This document shows, in pieces, positions 9,609 to 18,513 of a stretch of 64,000 nt of DNA; position 1 is the stretch's first letter; each line of letters begins with the position of its first letter. The position numbers and the translations under genes were made by a program. Origin of the DNA: CANDOC01 sp965261725. Lineage in GTDB: Bacteria > Pseudomonadota > Gammaproteobacteria > Pseudomonadales > Endozoicomonadaceae. Where the stretch lies: NCBI GenBank assembly GCA_965261725.1, contig CBDHDU010000047.1, forward strand, positions 62,001 through 126,000, written 5' to 3'. The notes under the pieces are model-generated. The model was not told the origin of the DNA. It did not search any database and was given only the letters and a program-made list of their open reading frames with translations.

Positions 9609-10484
9609 TCAGTCGTCCTCCTCTGCCAGTCTTTTGCGTTTACGGTGTTTTCTGAATTTGTGAGTGGCCAGCGCCTGAGCACTGTTGAGGATCACCGGGG
9701 GCTGACACCGGGTACAGGTGCGTTCCCCGCTGTGGTGACTGCGGTTGTGATTGGCCAGCGCCTTCGCACTGTTGAGGGTCACCGGGGGCTGACACCGGGT
9801 ACAGGTGCGTTCCCCGCTGTGGTGACTGCGGTTGTGATTGGCCAGCGCCTGAGCACTGTTGAGGGTCACCGGGGGCTGACACCGGGTACAGGTGCGTTCC
9901 CCGCTGTGGTGACTGCGGTTGTGATTGGCCAGCGCCTTCGCACTGTTGAGGGTCACCGGGGGCTGACACTGGGTACAGGTGCGTTCCCCGCTGTGGTGAC
10001 TTTTGTTGTGAGTGGCCAGCGCCTGAGCACTGTTGAGGGTCACCGGGGGCTGACACCGGGTACAGGTGCGTTCCCCGCTGTGGGAGGCGCTTATATGGCT
10101 AGCTAATGATGCAGCTGTTTTGTAATACTTTTGGCACAGGGAACACTGAAAAGGTTTCTCGCCGGATTCAACCGTTTGAAAAACTGAAGGTGAAGGCGGA
10201 TCTTGAGGTGATACTGTGAATTCGGTATCCGAACTGTTTGTTTCTTTTTCATCGTCGTCTGGCGGTTCTTGTTTAATGCAAGATGTACATTGTTTTAGCC
10301 ATTGATCAATTTCAGGCAACACAGGAAAGTCATCAGTCACCTTTACAATTACAACCTCCGAATTGTCATCGAGTCGTATTTTCTTGATTTGTGGTTGGGA
10401 TGATCCGGGTTCTGAGCTATTGTCTGCTTCATTTTCACCGGCCCCGGATGAAGGAATAAAAGCGCTTGCAAACAAAGCTATCAA
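9609..10484 (-). CDS. Secreted C2H2 zinc-finger repeat protein, unit 1 (5 repeats)
   Basis: Passenger of unit 1, ending 75 bases before the transposase start. From the listed TTG start the product is 291 residues: a hydrophobic N-terminus, an acidic linker, one classical finger (SGEKPFQC linker, C-x2-C-x12-H-x4-H), then five near-identical 29-residue repeats of the form C-T-x-C-x14-H-x3-H joined by HSGERT, and a basic tail KFRKHRKRKR resembling a nuclear localisation signal. The frame is open upstream of the TTG and reads VKKKIKSAFLSSLIALFASA, an excellent Sec signal peptide. No ATG precedes it, so a CTG near 10529 may be the true start. Variable residues sit at helix positions 2 (Q/K) and 6 (N/T). 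Likely a host-directed nucleic-acid-binding effector (inference). Confidence 0.8.
   Translation of the reverse strand: MIALFASAFIPSSGAGENEADNSSEPGSSQPQIKKIRLDDNSEVVIVKVTDDFPVLPEIDQWLKQCTSCIKQEPPDDDEKETNSSDTEFTVSPQDPPSPSVFQTVESGEKPFQCSLCQKYYKTAASLASHISASHSGERTCTRCQPPVTLNSAQALATHNKSHHSGERTCTQCQPPVTLNSAKALANHNRSHHSGERTCTRCQPPVTLNSAQALANHNRSHHSGERTCTRCQPPVTLNSAKALANHNRSHHSGERTCTRCQPPVILNSAQALATHKFRKHRKRKRLAEEDD
9651..10085 (-). repeat. 87-bp coding tandem repeat, 5 units
   Basis: Five 87-bp units each encode one 29-residue finger. Units are almost identical except at codons for CTxC (CGG or CAG), SAxAL (CAG or AAG), LAxH (AAT or ACT) and HNxSH (CGC or AAA). Boundaries are approximate, and the last unit merges into the basic tail. 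Confidence 0.9.
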
Positions 10485-10608
10485 GCTTGAAAGGAAGGCA
10501 CTTTTTATCTTTTTTTTGACCAGTTTCTTTGAATGGAGAAGAAAGTCATATGACGCTGACGGGCTACCTGAGAAAGAGCTTTTATCATAGGTCAGACAAT
10601 AGGTTTGA

Positions 10609-10657
10609 GCCTGACGTTTAGTGCAATCAAAAAGTTGCCGCGCAGCGGCCTACGTTC
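10609..10657 (+). repeat. Conserved rolling-circle end with hairpin and GTTC
   Basis: About 50 bases starting GCCTGACGTTTAGTGC and ending CGGCCTACGTTC are identical at the end of units 1, 2, 3 and 4 (other copies end at 13565, 17053 and 19562). The hairpin GCCGC (10637-10641) / GCGGC (10645-10649) lies 8 bases before the terminal C of GTTC. This is the only part shared by unit 3 on this side, so it is the likely replication end (ori or ter) of the element. Which of the two it is cannot be settled from sequence. Confidence 0.75.
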
Positions 10658-10853
10658 TTTTGGTGTGAGAGCATTCATGGTTGCTGCATACAAAGCTGGC
10701 ATACCCCATGATCACCCGCCCGCAGGCCAGTACTTTGCTGATCGCATCAACCACAGCAGGGCGTATCGTATCGGCGTTGCGCTGGTAATAACGCCACCAT
10801 AACTGATCGCGTAGCAGTAATTGTTTTAGTTTGGACGGCGGTCGGCTGGTCAT
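10658..10853 (-). pseudogene. Truncated IS91-like transposase, unit 2
   Basis: Only the first 65 codons remain, ending at CSNHECSHTK. The frame runs into the terminal sequence of unit 1 directly after GTTC. The zinc domain is incomplete, and the HUH and tyrosine motifs are absent, so it is inactive. The truncation point lies exactly at the GTTC junction. Confidence 0.9.
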
Positions 10854-10928
10854 ACGGCCTCATCAATACAGTCGCACGGATGATAACGAATGCAGCCGGT
10901 GAAGGGGATGGCATCCTGAGGTTGTTTT

Positions 10929-12152
10929 TCAGTCGTCCTCCTCTGCCAGTCTTTTGCGTTTACGGTGTTTTCTGAATTTGTGATTGGCCAGCGCCTTCGC
11001 ACTGTTGAGGGTCACCGGGGGCTGACACTGGGTACAGGTGCGTTCCCCGCTGTGGTGACTGCGGTTGTGAGAGGCCAGCGCCTGAGCACTGTTGAGGGTC
11101 ACCGGGGGCTGACACTGGGTACAGGTGCGTTCCCCGCTGTGGTGACTTTGGTTGTGATTGGCCAGCGCCTTCGCACTGTTGAGGGTCACCGGGGGCTGAC
11201 ACAGGGTACAGGTGCGTTCCTCGCTGTGGTGACTGCGGTTGTGATTGGCCAGCGCCTGAGCACTGTTGAGGGTCACCGGGGGCTGGCACAGGGTACAGGT
11301 GCGTTCCCCGCTGTGGTGACTGCGGTTGTGAGTGGCCAGCGCCTGAGCACTGTTGAGGGTCACCGGGGGCTGACACTGGGTACAGGTGCGTTCCCCGCTG
11401 TGGTGACTGCGGTTGTGATCGGCCAGCGCCTTGGCACTGTTGAGGGTCACCGGGGGCTGGCACAGGGTACAGGTGCGTTCCCCGCTGTGGTGACTTTGGT
11501 TGTGATTGGCCAGCGCCTTCGCACTGTTGAGGGTCACCGGGGGCTGACACCGGGTACAGGTGCGTTCCCCGCTGTGGTGACTGTGGTTGTGAGTGGCCAG
11601 CGCCTTCGCACTGTTGAGGGTCACCGGGGGCTGACACCGGGTACAGGTGCGTTCCCCGCTGTGGTGACTTTGGTTGTGATCGGCCAGCGCCTGAGCACTT
11701 TTGAGGGTCACCGGGGGCTGACACCGGGTACAGGTGCGTTCCCCGCTGTGGGAGGCGCTTATATGGCTAGCTAATGATGCAGCTGTTTTGTAATACTTTT
11801 GGCACAGGGAACACTGAAAAGGTTTCTCGCCGGATTCAACCGTTTGAAAAACTGAAGGTGAAGGCGGATCTTGAGGTGATACTGTGAATTCGGTATCCGA
11901 ACTGTTTGTTTCTTTTTCATCGTCGTCTGGCGGTTCTTGTTTAATGCAAGATGCACATTGTTTTAGCCATTGATCAATTTCAGGCAACACAGGAAAGTCA
12001 TCAGTCACCTTTACAATTACAACCTCCGAATTGTCATCGAGTCGTATTTTCTTGATTTGTGGTTGGGATGATCCGGGTTCTGAGCTATTGTCTGCTTCAT
12101 TTTCACCGGCCCCGGATGAAGGAATAAAAGCGCTTGCAAACAAAGCTATCAA
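10929..12152 (-). CDS. Secreted C2H2 zinc-finger repeat protein, unit 2 (9 repeats)
   Basis: 407-residue paralogue of the unit 1 passenger with an almost identical N-terminal 140 residues (T88 is A here) but nine tandem 29-residue fingers instead of five. Variable residues in order, as CTxC/SAxAL/LAxH: R-Q-D, R-K-T, R-K-N, L-K-D, Q-Q-T, L-Q-N, L-K-N, Q-Q-S, Q-K-N. The tail is the same basic KFRKHRKRKR. Signal-peptide-like codons lie upstream of the TTG start as in unit 1. Repeat number and residue identity at helix positions 2 and 6 differ while the framework is constant. Probable host-directed nucleic-acid-binding protein; partner unknown. Confidence 0.8.
   Translation of the reverse strand: MIALFASAFIPSSGAGENEADNSSEPGSSQPQIKKIRLDDNSEVVIVKVTDDFPVLPEIDQWLKQCASCIKQEPPDDDEKETNSSDTEFTVSPQDPPSPSVFQTVESGEKPFQCSLCQKYYKTAASLASHISASHSGERTCTRCQPPVTLKSAQALADHNQSHHSGERTCTRCQPPVTLNSAKALATHNHSHHSGERTCTRCQPPVTLNSAKALANHNQSHHSGERTCTLCQPPVTLNSAKALADHNRSHHSGERTCTQCQPPVTLNSAQALATHNRSHHSGERTCTLCQPPVTLNSAQALANHNRSHHSEERTCTLCQPPVTLNSAKALANHNQSHHSGERTCTQCQPPVTLNSAQALASHNRSHHSGERTCTQCQPPVTLNSAKALANHKFRKHRKRKRLAEEDD
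10972..11754 (-). repeat. 87-bp coding tandem repeat, 9 units
   Basis: Longest of the four arrays. In addition to the usual variants it uses CTG (Leu) at CTxC, GAT (Asp) and TCT (Ser) at the residue before the first His, and CAA or CAC at HNxSH. One unit has SEERT for SGERT and one has LKSA for LNSA. Confidence 0.9.
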
Positions 12153-12265
12153 GCTTGAAAGGAAGGCACTTTTTATCTTTTTTTTGACCAGTTTCTTTGA
12201 ATGGAGAAGAAAGTCATATGACGCTGACGGGCTACCTGAGAAAGAGCTTTTATCATAGGTCAGAC

Positions 12266-13495
12266 CAGGGCAAAAACATGATCATTTTTTGATCAGTTGT
12301 TGCCAAGGCTTTTAACCCCTGAAAGAGTAGAATACCTACTTTTTCATGATCAATACCGCTCTGCTATCTCGCTTTGAAACCTTCACTGACTCCCGAGACC
12401 CCAAAAAAGTGACCCACGTTTTGGCCGAGGTCATATTTATGGCAACCTGTGCCATTCTCTGCGGGGCAGACGACTGGAATAGTATGAGAATGTTCGCCCT
12501 GACACGGGAAGAGTGGTTCCGCAAGCATCTCTCCCTTCCCGGCGGCATTCCGTGTGCCATGACCTTCAATCGTCTTTTCAGATCGCTTGACCCAGAAGAG
12601 TTCCGGATGATTTTTGTTGCCTGGATGAGAGATGTCATGACAGGCCTCGAGCTGTCAGATAGTCGAGTGGTCGCGCTGGACGGTAAGACAGTAAAAGGCT
12701 CAGCCTGGAACAAGGGCAAAGATGCTATTCATATGGTTAATGCCTGGTGTACCGAAGTCGGCTTGTCTCTCGGGCAGTATAAGGTTGACTCTAAGTCGAA
12801 TGAAATAACGGCGATTCCCGAACTGCTGAAATTGCTGGAACTCACAGGTAGCCTGGTCACTATCGACGCGATGGGATGCCAGAAAAAGATAGCTGATGCC
12901 ATCCTGAAGAAAGACGCAGATTATCTGCTGGCGGTAAAGGGCAACCAGAAAAAACTCTATGGTGAAGTCACTCGCCGGTTTGATCAGTATTGGCATGATA
13001 ATCCGGCAGATGCTCCTTCTGCCCGGTTCGCAGAAACAGATGAATACGCACATGGTCGTGGAGAACATCGCCGCTGTTGGGCTGCACAGGACATAGAGCA
13101 GTTTCCGGTAGCCGCCAGCTGGAACGCGAAAACAATTGCAGTTGTACAGTTAGATTGTCGGAAAAAAAATAAGGGTGAAACCCTGCTACGCTATTTTATC
13201 TCCAGCCGACAGCTCTCAGCTGAAGATATTCTGCAAGCCACTCGTATGCATTGGCGAGTAGAAAATCAGCTTCATTGGGTGATGGATGTTGCATTTGATG
13301 AAGATCGCTGCCGAGCCCGAAAGGATAATACAGCTGAGAATCTGGCCATTACTCGTCAGGTGACTCACAACCTCCTGAAAATGGATACAACTGTAAAAGG
13401 CGGGATCAAGAACAAGCGTAAGAACTGCGGCTGGGATATAAACCACATGGAGAATGTATTGGGGTTGTTCAAAAAATGATCATGTTTTTGCCCTG
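12266..13495 (+). mobile_element. ISAs1-family insertion sequence, copy 1
   Basis: 1,230-bp element with perfect terminal inverted repeats (start CAGGGCAAAAACATGATCAT). It is flanked by the 10-bp direct repeat TAGGTCAGAC at 12256-12265 and 13496-13505, a length typical of ISAs1. It is inserted in unit 2 between the zinc-finger gene and the conserved terminal end, and removing it restores the sequence seen in units 1 and 4. Confidence 0.95.
12346..13479 (+). CDS. ISAs1-family transposase (copy 1)
   Basis: 377-residue DDE transposase of the ISAs1/H-repeat family: Asp in VVALDGKTVKGS, TIDAMGCQ, and Glu in HWRVENQLHWVMDVAFDED. Complete and nearly identical to the copy at 27499-28632 (R/Q, V/A and H/Q type differences). 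It starts 80 bases inside the element. Confidence 0.95.
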   Translation: MINTALLSRFETFTDSRDPKKVTHVLAEVIFMATCAILCGADDWNSMRMFALTREEWFRKHLSLPGGIPCAMTFNRLFRSLDPEEFRMIFVAWMRDVMTGLELSDSRVVALDGKTVKGSAWNKGKDAIHMVNAWCTEVGLSLGQYKVDSKSNEITAIPELLKLLELTGSLVTIDAMGCQKKIADAILKKDADYLLAVKGNQKKLYGEVTRRFDQYWHDNPADAPSARFAETDEYAHGRGEHRRCWAAQDIEQFPVAASWNAKTIAVVQLDCRKKNKGETLLRYFISSRQLSAEDILQATRMHWRVENQLHWVMDVAFDEDRCRARKDNTAENLAITRQVTHNLLKMDTTVKGGIKNKRKNCGWDINHMENVLGLFKK

Positions 13496-13565
13496 TAGGT
13501 CAGACAATAGGTTTGAGCCTGACGTTTAGTGCAATCAAAAAGTTGCCGCGCAGCGGCCTACGTTC

Positions 13566-13933
13566 CCCAGTAAGGTGCGGTTGATTCTGAACAGCTCCCA
13601 GAGTGCATCAGGCATCGTAAAGGTGATGTGTTGCCACTCAGTATCCGGCAACAGCGCTTTCTGGTCAGCAATCCACTGATCGGTCAGTTTTTTGCCGCAG
13701 GTATTACACAACCGGGCTTTACAGCCAAAGCAGATCTTTTTGGTGTGAGAGCATTCATGGTTGCTGCATACAAAGCTGGCATACCCCATGATCACCCGCC
13801 CGCAGGCCAGTACTTTGCTGATCGCATCAACCACAGCAGGGCGTATCGTATCGGCGTTGCGCTGGTAATAACGCCACCATAACTGATCGCGTAGCAGTAA
13901 TTGTTTTAGTTTGGACGGCGGTCGGCTGGTCAT
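13566..13933 (-). pseudogene. Truncated IS91-like transposase, unit 3
   Basis: The first 122 codons of the transposase remain, through LFRINRTLLG. They are cut exactly after the GTTC of unit 2 and finish in a few unrelated codons (NVGRCAATF). The zinc domain is present, but the HUH and YxxxY motifs are lost. The promoter and 5' end remain next to the large passenger gene. Confidence 0.9.
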
Positions 13934-14008
13934 ACGGCCTCATCAATACAGTCGCACGGATGATAACGAATGCAGCCGGTGAAGGGGATGGCATCCTGAG
14001 GTTGTTTT

Positions 14009-16924
14009 TCAGTCGTCCTCCTCTGCCAGTCTTTTGCGTTTACGGTGTTTTCTGAATTTGTGATTGGCCAGCGCCTGAGCACTGTTGAGGGTCACCGGGG
14101 GCTGACACTGGGTACAGGTGCGTTCCCCGCTGTGGTGACTGCGGTTGTGAGTGGCCAGCGCCTGAGCACTGTTGAGGGTCACCGGGGGCTGACACCGGGT
14201 ACAGGTGCGTTCCCCGCTGTGGTGACTTTGGTTGTGAGTGGCCAGCGCCTTCGCACTGTTGAGGGTCACCGGGGGCTGACACCGGGTACAGGTGCGTTCC
14301 CCGCTGTGGTGACTGCGGTTGTGATTGGCCAGCGCCTGAGCACTGTTGAGGGTCACCGGGGGCTGACACCGGGTACAGGTGCGTTCCCCGCTGTGGTGAC
14401 TGCGGTTGTGAGTGGCCAGCGCCTGAGCACTGTTGAGGGTCACCGGGGGCTGACACTGGGTACAGGTGCGTTCCCCGCTGTGGTGACTGCGGTTGTGATT
14501 GGCCAGCGCCTGAGCACTGTTGAGGGTCACCGGGGGCTGACACTGGGTACAGGTGCGTTCCCCGCTGTGGTGACTTTTGTTGTGAGTGGCCAGCGCTTGT
14601 TTGTTGGGCAATGTATTGCCACATTCGCGGCAGATTTGGGGGCCGGAGTGGATAAGTGCCATGTGCTGTTGCAGTTGCTGATGGCGATAGTGCTTGCCAC
14701 ACTGAGAGCAAGCCTCCAGTTCTCCGTGCTGATGCTGTTTGAGGTGCGCCTGCAGCTTAGCCAGTATATAAAATTCACGTTGACACTGCCCGCACTGTAA
14801 CCTGGCACCGAGCCGCCGGAGACGGATTAACGGGTTGCCGGGGGGCGCTGCGGGGGGAGAGCTGACCTCGCCGTTCTCCCCACCCTCGGCATCGTCAATG
14901 TCCATAGAGTCCGCCTGCTGGCTGCAGGTGGCCATCAGCGAAAAATCCGAAGCGGCCTGCCACTGTTGTAGGATGCCCAGCACCCGGGCTGTTTCCTGTT
15001 CCAGCAGCCGGATCCATTCCGAGACCGGACGGGGCACCCTGTCAAACTGACTATCCACACTGAACAGTTCAGGCAGCCACTGACCGCTCTCACTGACCAG
15101 TTGGGTCTCGTCATGGGGTAGCGCCTGCGCCTGCCAATACGGTATGTTTTCCGGCAGTAGTGAACGCAAGCCCCCGGTGGTGTCGTCATCAAGCTGTTCC
15201 CGCCGGGTTACCGGGGTTGTCAGGGCGCGTATCCGGTTAATGACCCCGATGCGTTCGCCGGTCACCGGGCCGGGACAGAAGGCACGTTCCAGCAGATCCA
15301 TAGCGACGGCGGTCCAGACGGGCAACGGCAGATACAGCAAGGCTTGGCCGGATTCCTTTTTTTGCCAGTAAGGGTCAAGGTCGAGCATGACCGGCAGGCG
15401 CAGTACCGCACCACCGAGCCCCGAGGCTTCAGGCAGCCGGTTCTCGTTGAAGCCGATATTGCCGCCGTGGCGGTCTCCCAGCAAAATCCCGTGCTGCAGA
15501 AACAGCTGATAGATTTCAGCAAACCGCCACACCCAGGTCAGGGCGAAATCCAGCCGTTCGAACAACGTGGCTGAACCCATGGCCTCCAGCTGCCGGTCGG
15601 CAATAAAATCCACCGCTGACATCGCCATAACGGGCTTGTCTCCCCAGCGAAAGGCCAGTAGTAACGGACAGGTATGAAAAGCCAGCTGTTTATAACCCGG
15701 TTGCTGAATCGCCCGGTACAGGGTCAGCTCCTGTTCAAACCGCGGAATATGTTTTTGGGAGCGAGCCAGCTTGAGAATATAATCCGGATCACCGGGAAAC
15801 CGGATGACCAGGCTGCGGCTGCCGTGAAACAGATATCGCTGTTGCCCGGCGTCAAACTGCTGGCAAAAGGTTTGCAGTTGCCGGTTGTCGCTCAGTGGGT
15901 TCTGTTGCTTTTGGGCAAGGGCCCAGAGTTTGTTCATTACCGGGCTGTTATCAATCAGCGCCTGCCGGGAGGCCGGGGTCAGGGGCGGAAATAAGGCAGA
16001 CAGATCGTCTGGCGGTGCTTCTGTCTGCAACCGTAAGGCCGCCAGACCGGGAGCGGATGCGGTTGCCGTGGGTGCAGACGGTTTCGTCTGCGGGCTGTTG
16101 TTCGCCATCCCCCAGGGCAGGGAAGAAAATAACCAGTCTTCTATCGCCGGGGGGATCAGAGTGTCGTTGGATAACGATGCCGGTACGGTCGCATCCATGT
16201 CAGCATTTATGGGCAATGGATCTGCATCAACAGTACTGTGATAACCGCTGTCAGCTGAATCATGGCAGGCTTCAGATGTCGTGGGACGGGGTGGCTTGTG
16301 TGTGCACCGGGCTAGCTGCTGACGTGCCTGTTTGGCAGATAAGCACTGCTTTTTGGCCGGAGGGCGATGATCAGTTAACGCTTCCACTACGGAGGCGGTA
16401 AACAGCCGGGAAGGCCCCGGTTCGCCAACATGACTACAGACATCAGAGGCTGTTATGCCGGGCAAATGGGTCATCAGCGAGGGATTATCAGTCCAGACTG
16501 GCGGTCGGCAGGTGCGGCACCTGGCGATATGGTTTTCCAGCTCAGTCGTTGCAATCCGCTCCCCGCAGCCAACCGGACAAGGCCACAGCAGAGTGTTAAG
16601 CAGGCGGGCCGTGTTCAGTTTGCGGGAGAACTGAGATCGTCTGGCATGACAGTCGGGACATTTTGTTATGCTAGAGCCCGGCTCTTCGAGGTGGGCATCA
16701 CACAGGCTATAGCCGCATTCACGGCACCGGGCAACCTGTGTTTCGATTAAACCCTGACACATATAACAGTACAGGTTCCTGCACCTGTCAGGCAGTTCGG
16801 TCGTTAACGAGTATGACTGCCCGTCAATAAAGACATCACGGGTTACCTTCAAGACTGCACAGAGGCATGAACCTGACAGCAATAATATTGTAAACGACAA
16901 AATACATGTGCAGAGTTTACTCAT
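14009..16924 (-). CDS. Secreted RING/TRAF-like, kinase-like, zinc-finger repeat protein
   Basis: 971-residue passenger of unit 3. A Sec signal peptide (1-23) is followed by a Cys-rich RING-like region (C53-x2-C56 to CPDC at 89-92), a TRAF-type finger CPVGCGERIATTELENHIARC (116-136), a Ser/Pro-rich linker, and a kinase-like region about 360-520: possible ATP lysine in YILKLAR (K385), catalytic-loop-like GDRHGGNIGF (D484) and metal-site-like MLDLDPYW. Three classical C2H2 fingers come next (CGQC, CSQC, CRECG), then six of the same 29-residue repeats found in the smaller passengers, and the KFRKHRKRKR tail. All domain calls are by motif, and the kinase may be inactive. Likely a eukaryote-targeted effector. 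The start is an ATG with a good signal sequence. Confidence 0.8.
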   Translation of the reverse strand: MSKLCTCILSFTILLLSGSCLCAVLKVTRDVFIDGQSYSLTTELPDRCRNLYCYMCQGLIETQVARCRECGYSLCDAHLEEPGSSITKCPDCHARRSQFSRKLNTARLLNTLLWPCPVGCGERIATTELENHIARCRTCRPPVWTDNPSLMTHLPGITASDVCSHVGEPGPSRLFTASVVEALTDHRPPAKKQCLSAKQARQQLARCTHKPPRPTTSEACHDSADSGYHSTVDADPLPINADMDATVPASLSNDTLIPPAIEDWLFSSLPWGMANNSPQTKPSAPTATASAPGLAALRLQTEAPPDDLSALFPPLTPASRQALIDNSPVMNKLWALAQKQQNPLSDNRQLQTFCQQFDAGQQRYLFHGSRSLVIRFPGDPDYILKLARSQKHIPRFEQELTLYRAIQQPGYKQLAFHTCPLLLAFRWGDKPVMAMSAVDFIADRQLEAMGSATLFERLDFALTWVWRFAEIYQLFLQHGILLGDRHGGNIGFNENRLPEASGLGGAVLRLPVMLDLDPYWQKKESGQALLYLPLPVWTAVAMDLLERAFCPGPVTGERIGVINRIRALTTPVTRREQLDDDTTGGLRSLLPENIPYWQAQALPHDETQLVSESGQWLPELFSVDSQFDRVPRPVSEWIRLLEQETARVLGILQQWQAASDFSLMATCSQQADSMDIDDAEGGENGEVSSPPAAPPGNPLIRLRRLGARLQCGQCQREFYILAKLQAHLKQHQHGELEACSQCGKHYRHQQLQQHMALIHSGPQICRECGNTLPNKQALATHNKSHHSGERTCTQCQPPVTLNSAQALANHNRSHHSGERTCTQCQPPVTLNSAQALATHNRSHHSGERTCTRCQPPVTLNSAQALANHNRSHHSGERTCTRCQPPVTLNSAKALATHNQSHHSGERTCTRCQPPVTLNSAQALATHNRSHHSGERTCTQCQPPVTLNSAQALANHKFRKHRKRKRLAEEDD
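14052..14574 (-). repeat. 87-bp coding tandem repeat, 6 units
   Basis: Six repeats, variable residues (CTxC/SAxAL/LAxH): Q-Q-N, Q-Q-T, R-Q-N, R-K-T, R-Q-T, Q-Q-N. The preceding non-repeat finger already ends QALATHNKSHH, so the array appears grafted onto an older finger protein. Confidence 0.88.
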
Positions 16925-17235
16925 TTGCAGATTGTTGTTTTATCTGGTGAGGTATCATGGTTGTTTGACAGAAATCTTCAGCGTAGATCAAACGACAGTT
17001 TTTAGCCTGACGTTTAGTGCAATCAAAAAGTTGCCGCGCAGCGGCCTACGTTCACGCATAGGAATTTCAAAAAATCATTATTCCAGTCATTCCTGTAACC
17101 TTTGGTTTTCCACCCTATCAGCATCCTATTACCTGACACTGAATGTTGTGCTTATCTGTCTGATACCACCTAAATCCTATTGATTTGCCCGATCTCACCC
17201 TGAAATCCTGATTTCAGACGGATTGAGGGCGTGAA

Positions 17236-18438
17236 CTATGTAATCGGTTTCGCAAGCGCAAGCTGTTGATGGTATTTGTACAGCTCGTACTGCGGCTTCC
17301 CCCGGGTAATGCCGGTGAAGATCATTTGAGCCTGACAGAGGATGCATTGCAGCGGGTCGAGCCCAAAGGTTTGTTTCAGTAACGCCGGAAAGGTGATTTT
17401 CAGGGCGTTTCGTTCGGGCTGATTGAGCAGGTTGTAGACGGTGGGCAGCAATGTAGCCCTTCCCCGGCAGGCCAGAAAACCATAATACCGGATCATTCGG
17501 AAACCTTTGTCGGGAATATGCTGTGTCAGTCGTTCTATAAACGCTTCCCCTTCACAGGTTTCATGGCGGCGGGTTTTGGTGCGGTGATCCAGATACTCAT
17601 ACACAACGGTATCACCGCCATAGTGTTTCAGGCGCGACATGGCCAGCGGTGGTCGTTTGATATAGCGCCCCAGGTAGCTGATGGTGCGGTGGGGGCTTTT
17701 GGTGGCTTTGGCAAAATGGACGATCCAGTCCTTTTGGTATTGCTCATCGAGGAAATCATTGAAGCCGGAAAGGTCATGACAGCTGTCTTTCAGCTCGGAA
17801 GGCAGATCCAGCTCGCCACGTTTAAACGCTTCCCTGAGCAGGTTGATCACGCCGTAACGCCACGCGGGCATGATGGCGTTTTTGGTGAAGTAGACTGACT
17901 TCCATTGCTGGTTTCCGTCGTATAATCCGCCACGGGTCACAGAGAGGTGAATATGAATATTCCAGTTCAGCTTTCGGCCAAAGGTATGCAGTGCCGTGAA
18001 AATGCCAGGTGTCACGCCTTTTTTCCCGGCAAAGGCCTGCAGGCTTTTTGCCGCCAGTGGGCTCAGTTTACCCAGTAAGGAGCGGTTGATTCTGAACAGC
18101 TCCCAGAGTGCATCAGGCATCGTAAAGGTGATGTGTTGCCACTCAGTATCCGGCAACAGCGCTTTCTGGTCAGCAATCCACTGATCGGTCAGTTTTTTGC
18201 CGCAGGTATTACACAACCGGGCTTTACAGCCAAAGCAGATCTTTTTGGTGTGAGAGCATTCATGGTTGCTGCATACAAAGCTGGCATACCCCATGATCAC
18301 CCGCCCGCAGGCCAGTACTTTGCTGATCGCATCAACCACAGCAGGGCGTATCGTATCGGCGTTGCGCTGGTAATAACGCCACCATAACTGATCGCGTAGC
18401 AGTAATTGTTTTAGTTTGGACGGCGGTCGGCTGGTCAT
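17236..18438 (-). CDS. IS91-family Y2/HUH rolling-circle transposase, unit 4
   Basis: Complete 400-residue copy with the same zinc cysteines, HIH site and YLGRY tyrosine pair as unit 1. Differences are scattered substitutions (for example NRS for NRT, NIH for NVH, QYELYKYH for QRELYKHH). It shares more C-terminal variants with unit 5 than with unit 1, so units 4 and 5 are closer relatives. Confidence 0.95.
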   Translation of the reverse strand: MTSRPPSKLKQLLLRDQLWWRYYQRNADTIRPAVVDAISKVLACGRVIMGYASFVCSNHECSHTKKICFGCKARLCNTCGKKLTDQWIADQKALLPDTEWQHITFTMPDALWELFRINRSLLGKLSPLAAKSLQAFAGKKGVTPGIFTALHTFGRKLNWNIHIHLSVTRGGLYDGNQQWKSVYFTKNAIMPAWRYGVINLLREAFKRGELDLPSELKDSCHDLSGFNDFLDEQYQKDWIVHFAKATKSPHRTISYLGRYIKRPPLAMSRLKHYGGDTVVYEYLDHRTKTRRHETCEGEAFIERLTQHIPDKGFRMIRYYGFLACRGRATLLPTVYNLLNQPERNALKITFPALLKQTFGLDPLQCILCQAQMIFTGITRGKPQYELYKYHQQLALAKPIT

Positions 18439-18513
18439 ACGGCCTCATCAATACAGTCGCACGGATGATAACGAATGCAGCCGGTGAAGGGGATGGCATC
18501 CTGAGGTTGTTTT

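Larger units (their letters stand above)
8149..10657 (-). mobile_element. IS91-like unit 1, complete
   Basis: Complete 2,509-bp unit starting ACGCATAGGAATTTC. It contains a hairpin CTGAAATCctGATTTCAG (8295-8312) just 3' of the transposase, then the transposase, a zinc-finger passenger and the terminal hairpin/GTTC end. Its left neighbour is the sulfatase remnant, where the flanking bases are ATCG rather than GTTC, so this outer junction may be secondary. Confidence 0.8.

Noticed and set aside
10965..11774. Long plus-strand open frames antisense to the finger arrays (also at 9645, 14045 and 18550)
   Set aside because: They arise because the repeat is a multiple of three and lacks stops in several frames. 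The protein is low-complexity repeats of GHRGLT with no start context, whereas the minus strand gives coherent fingers.
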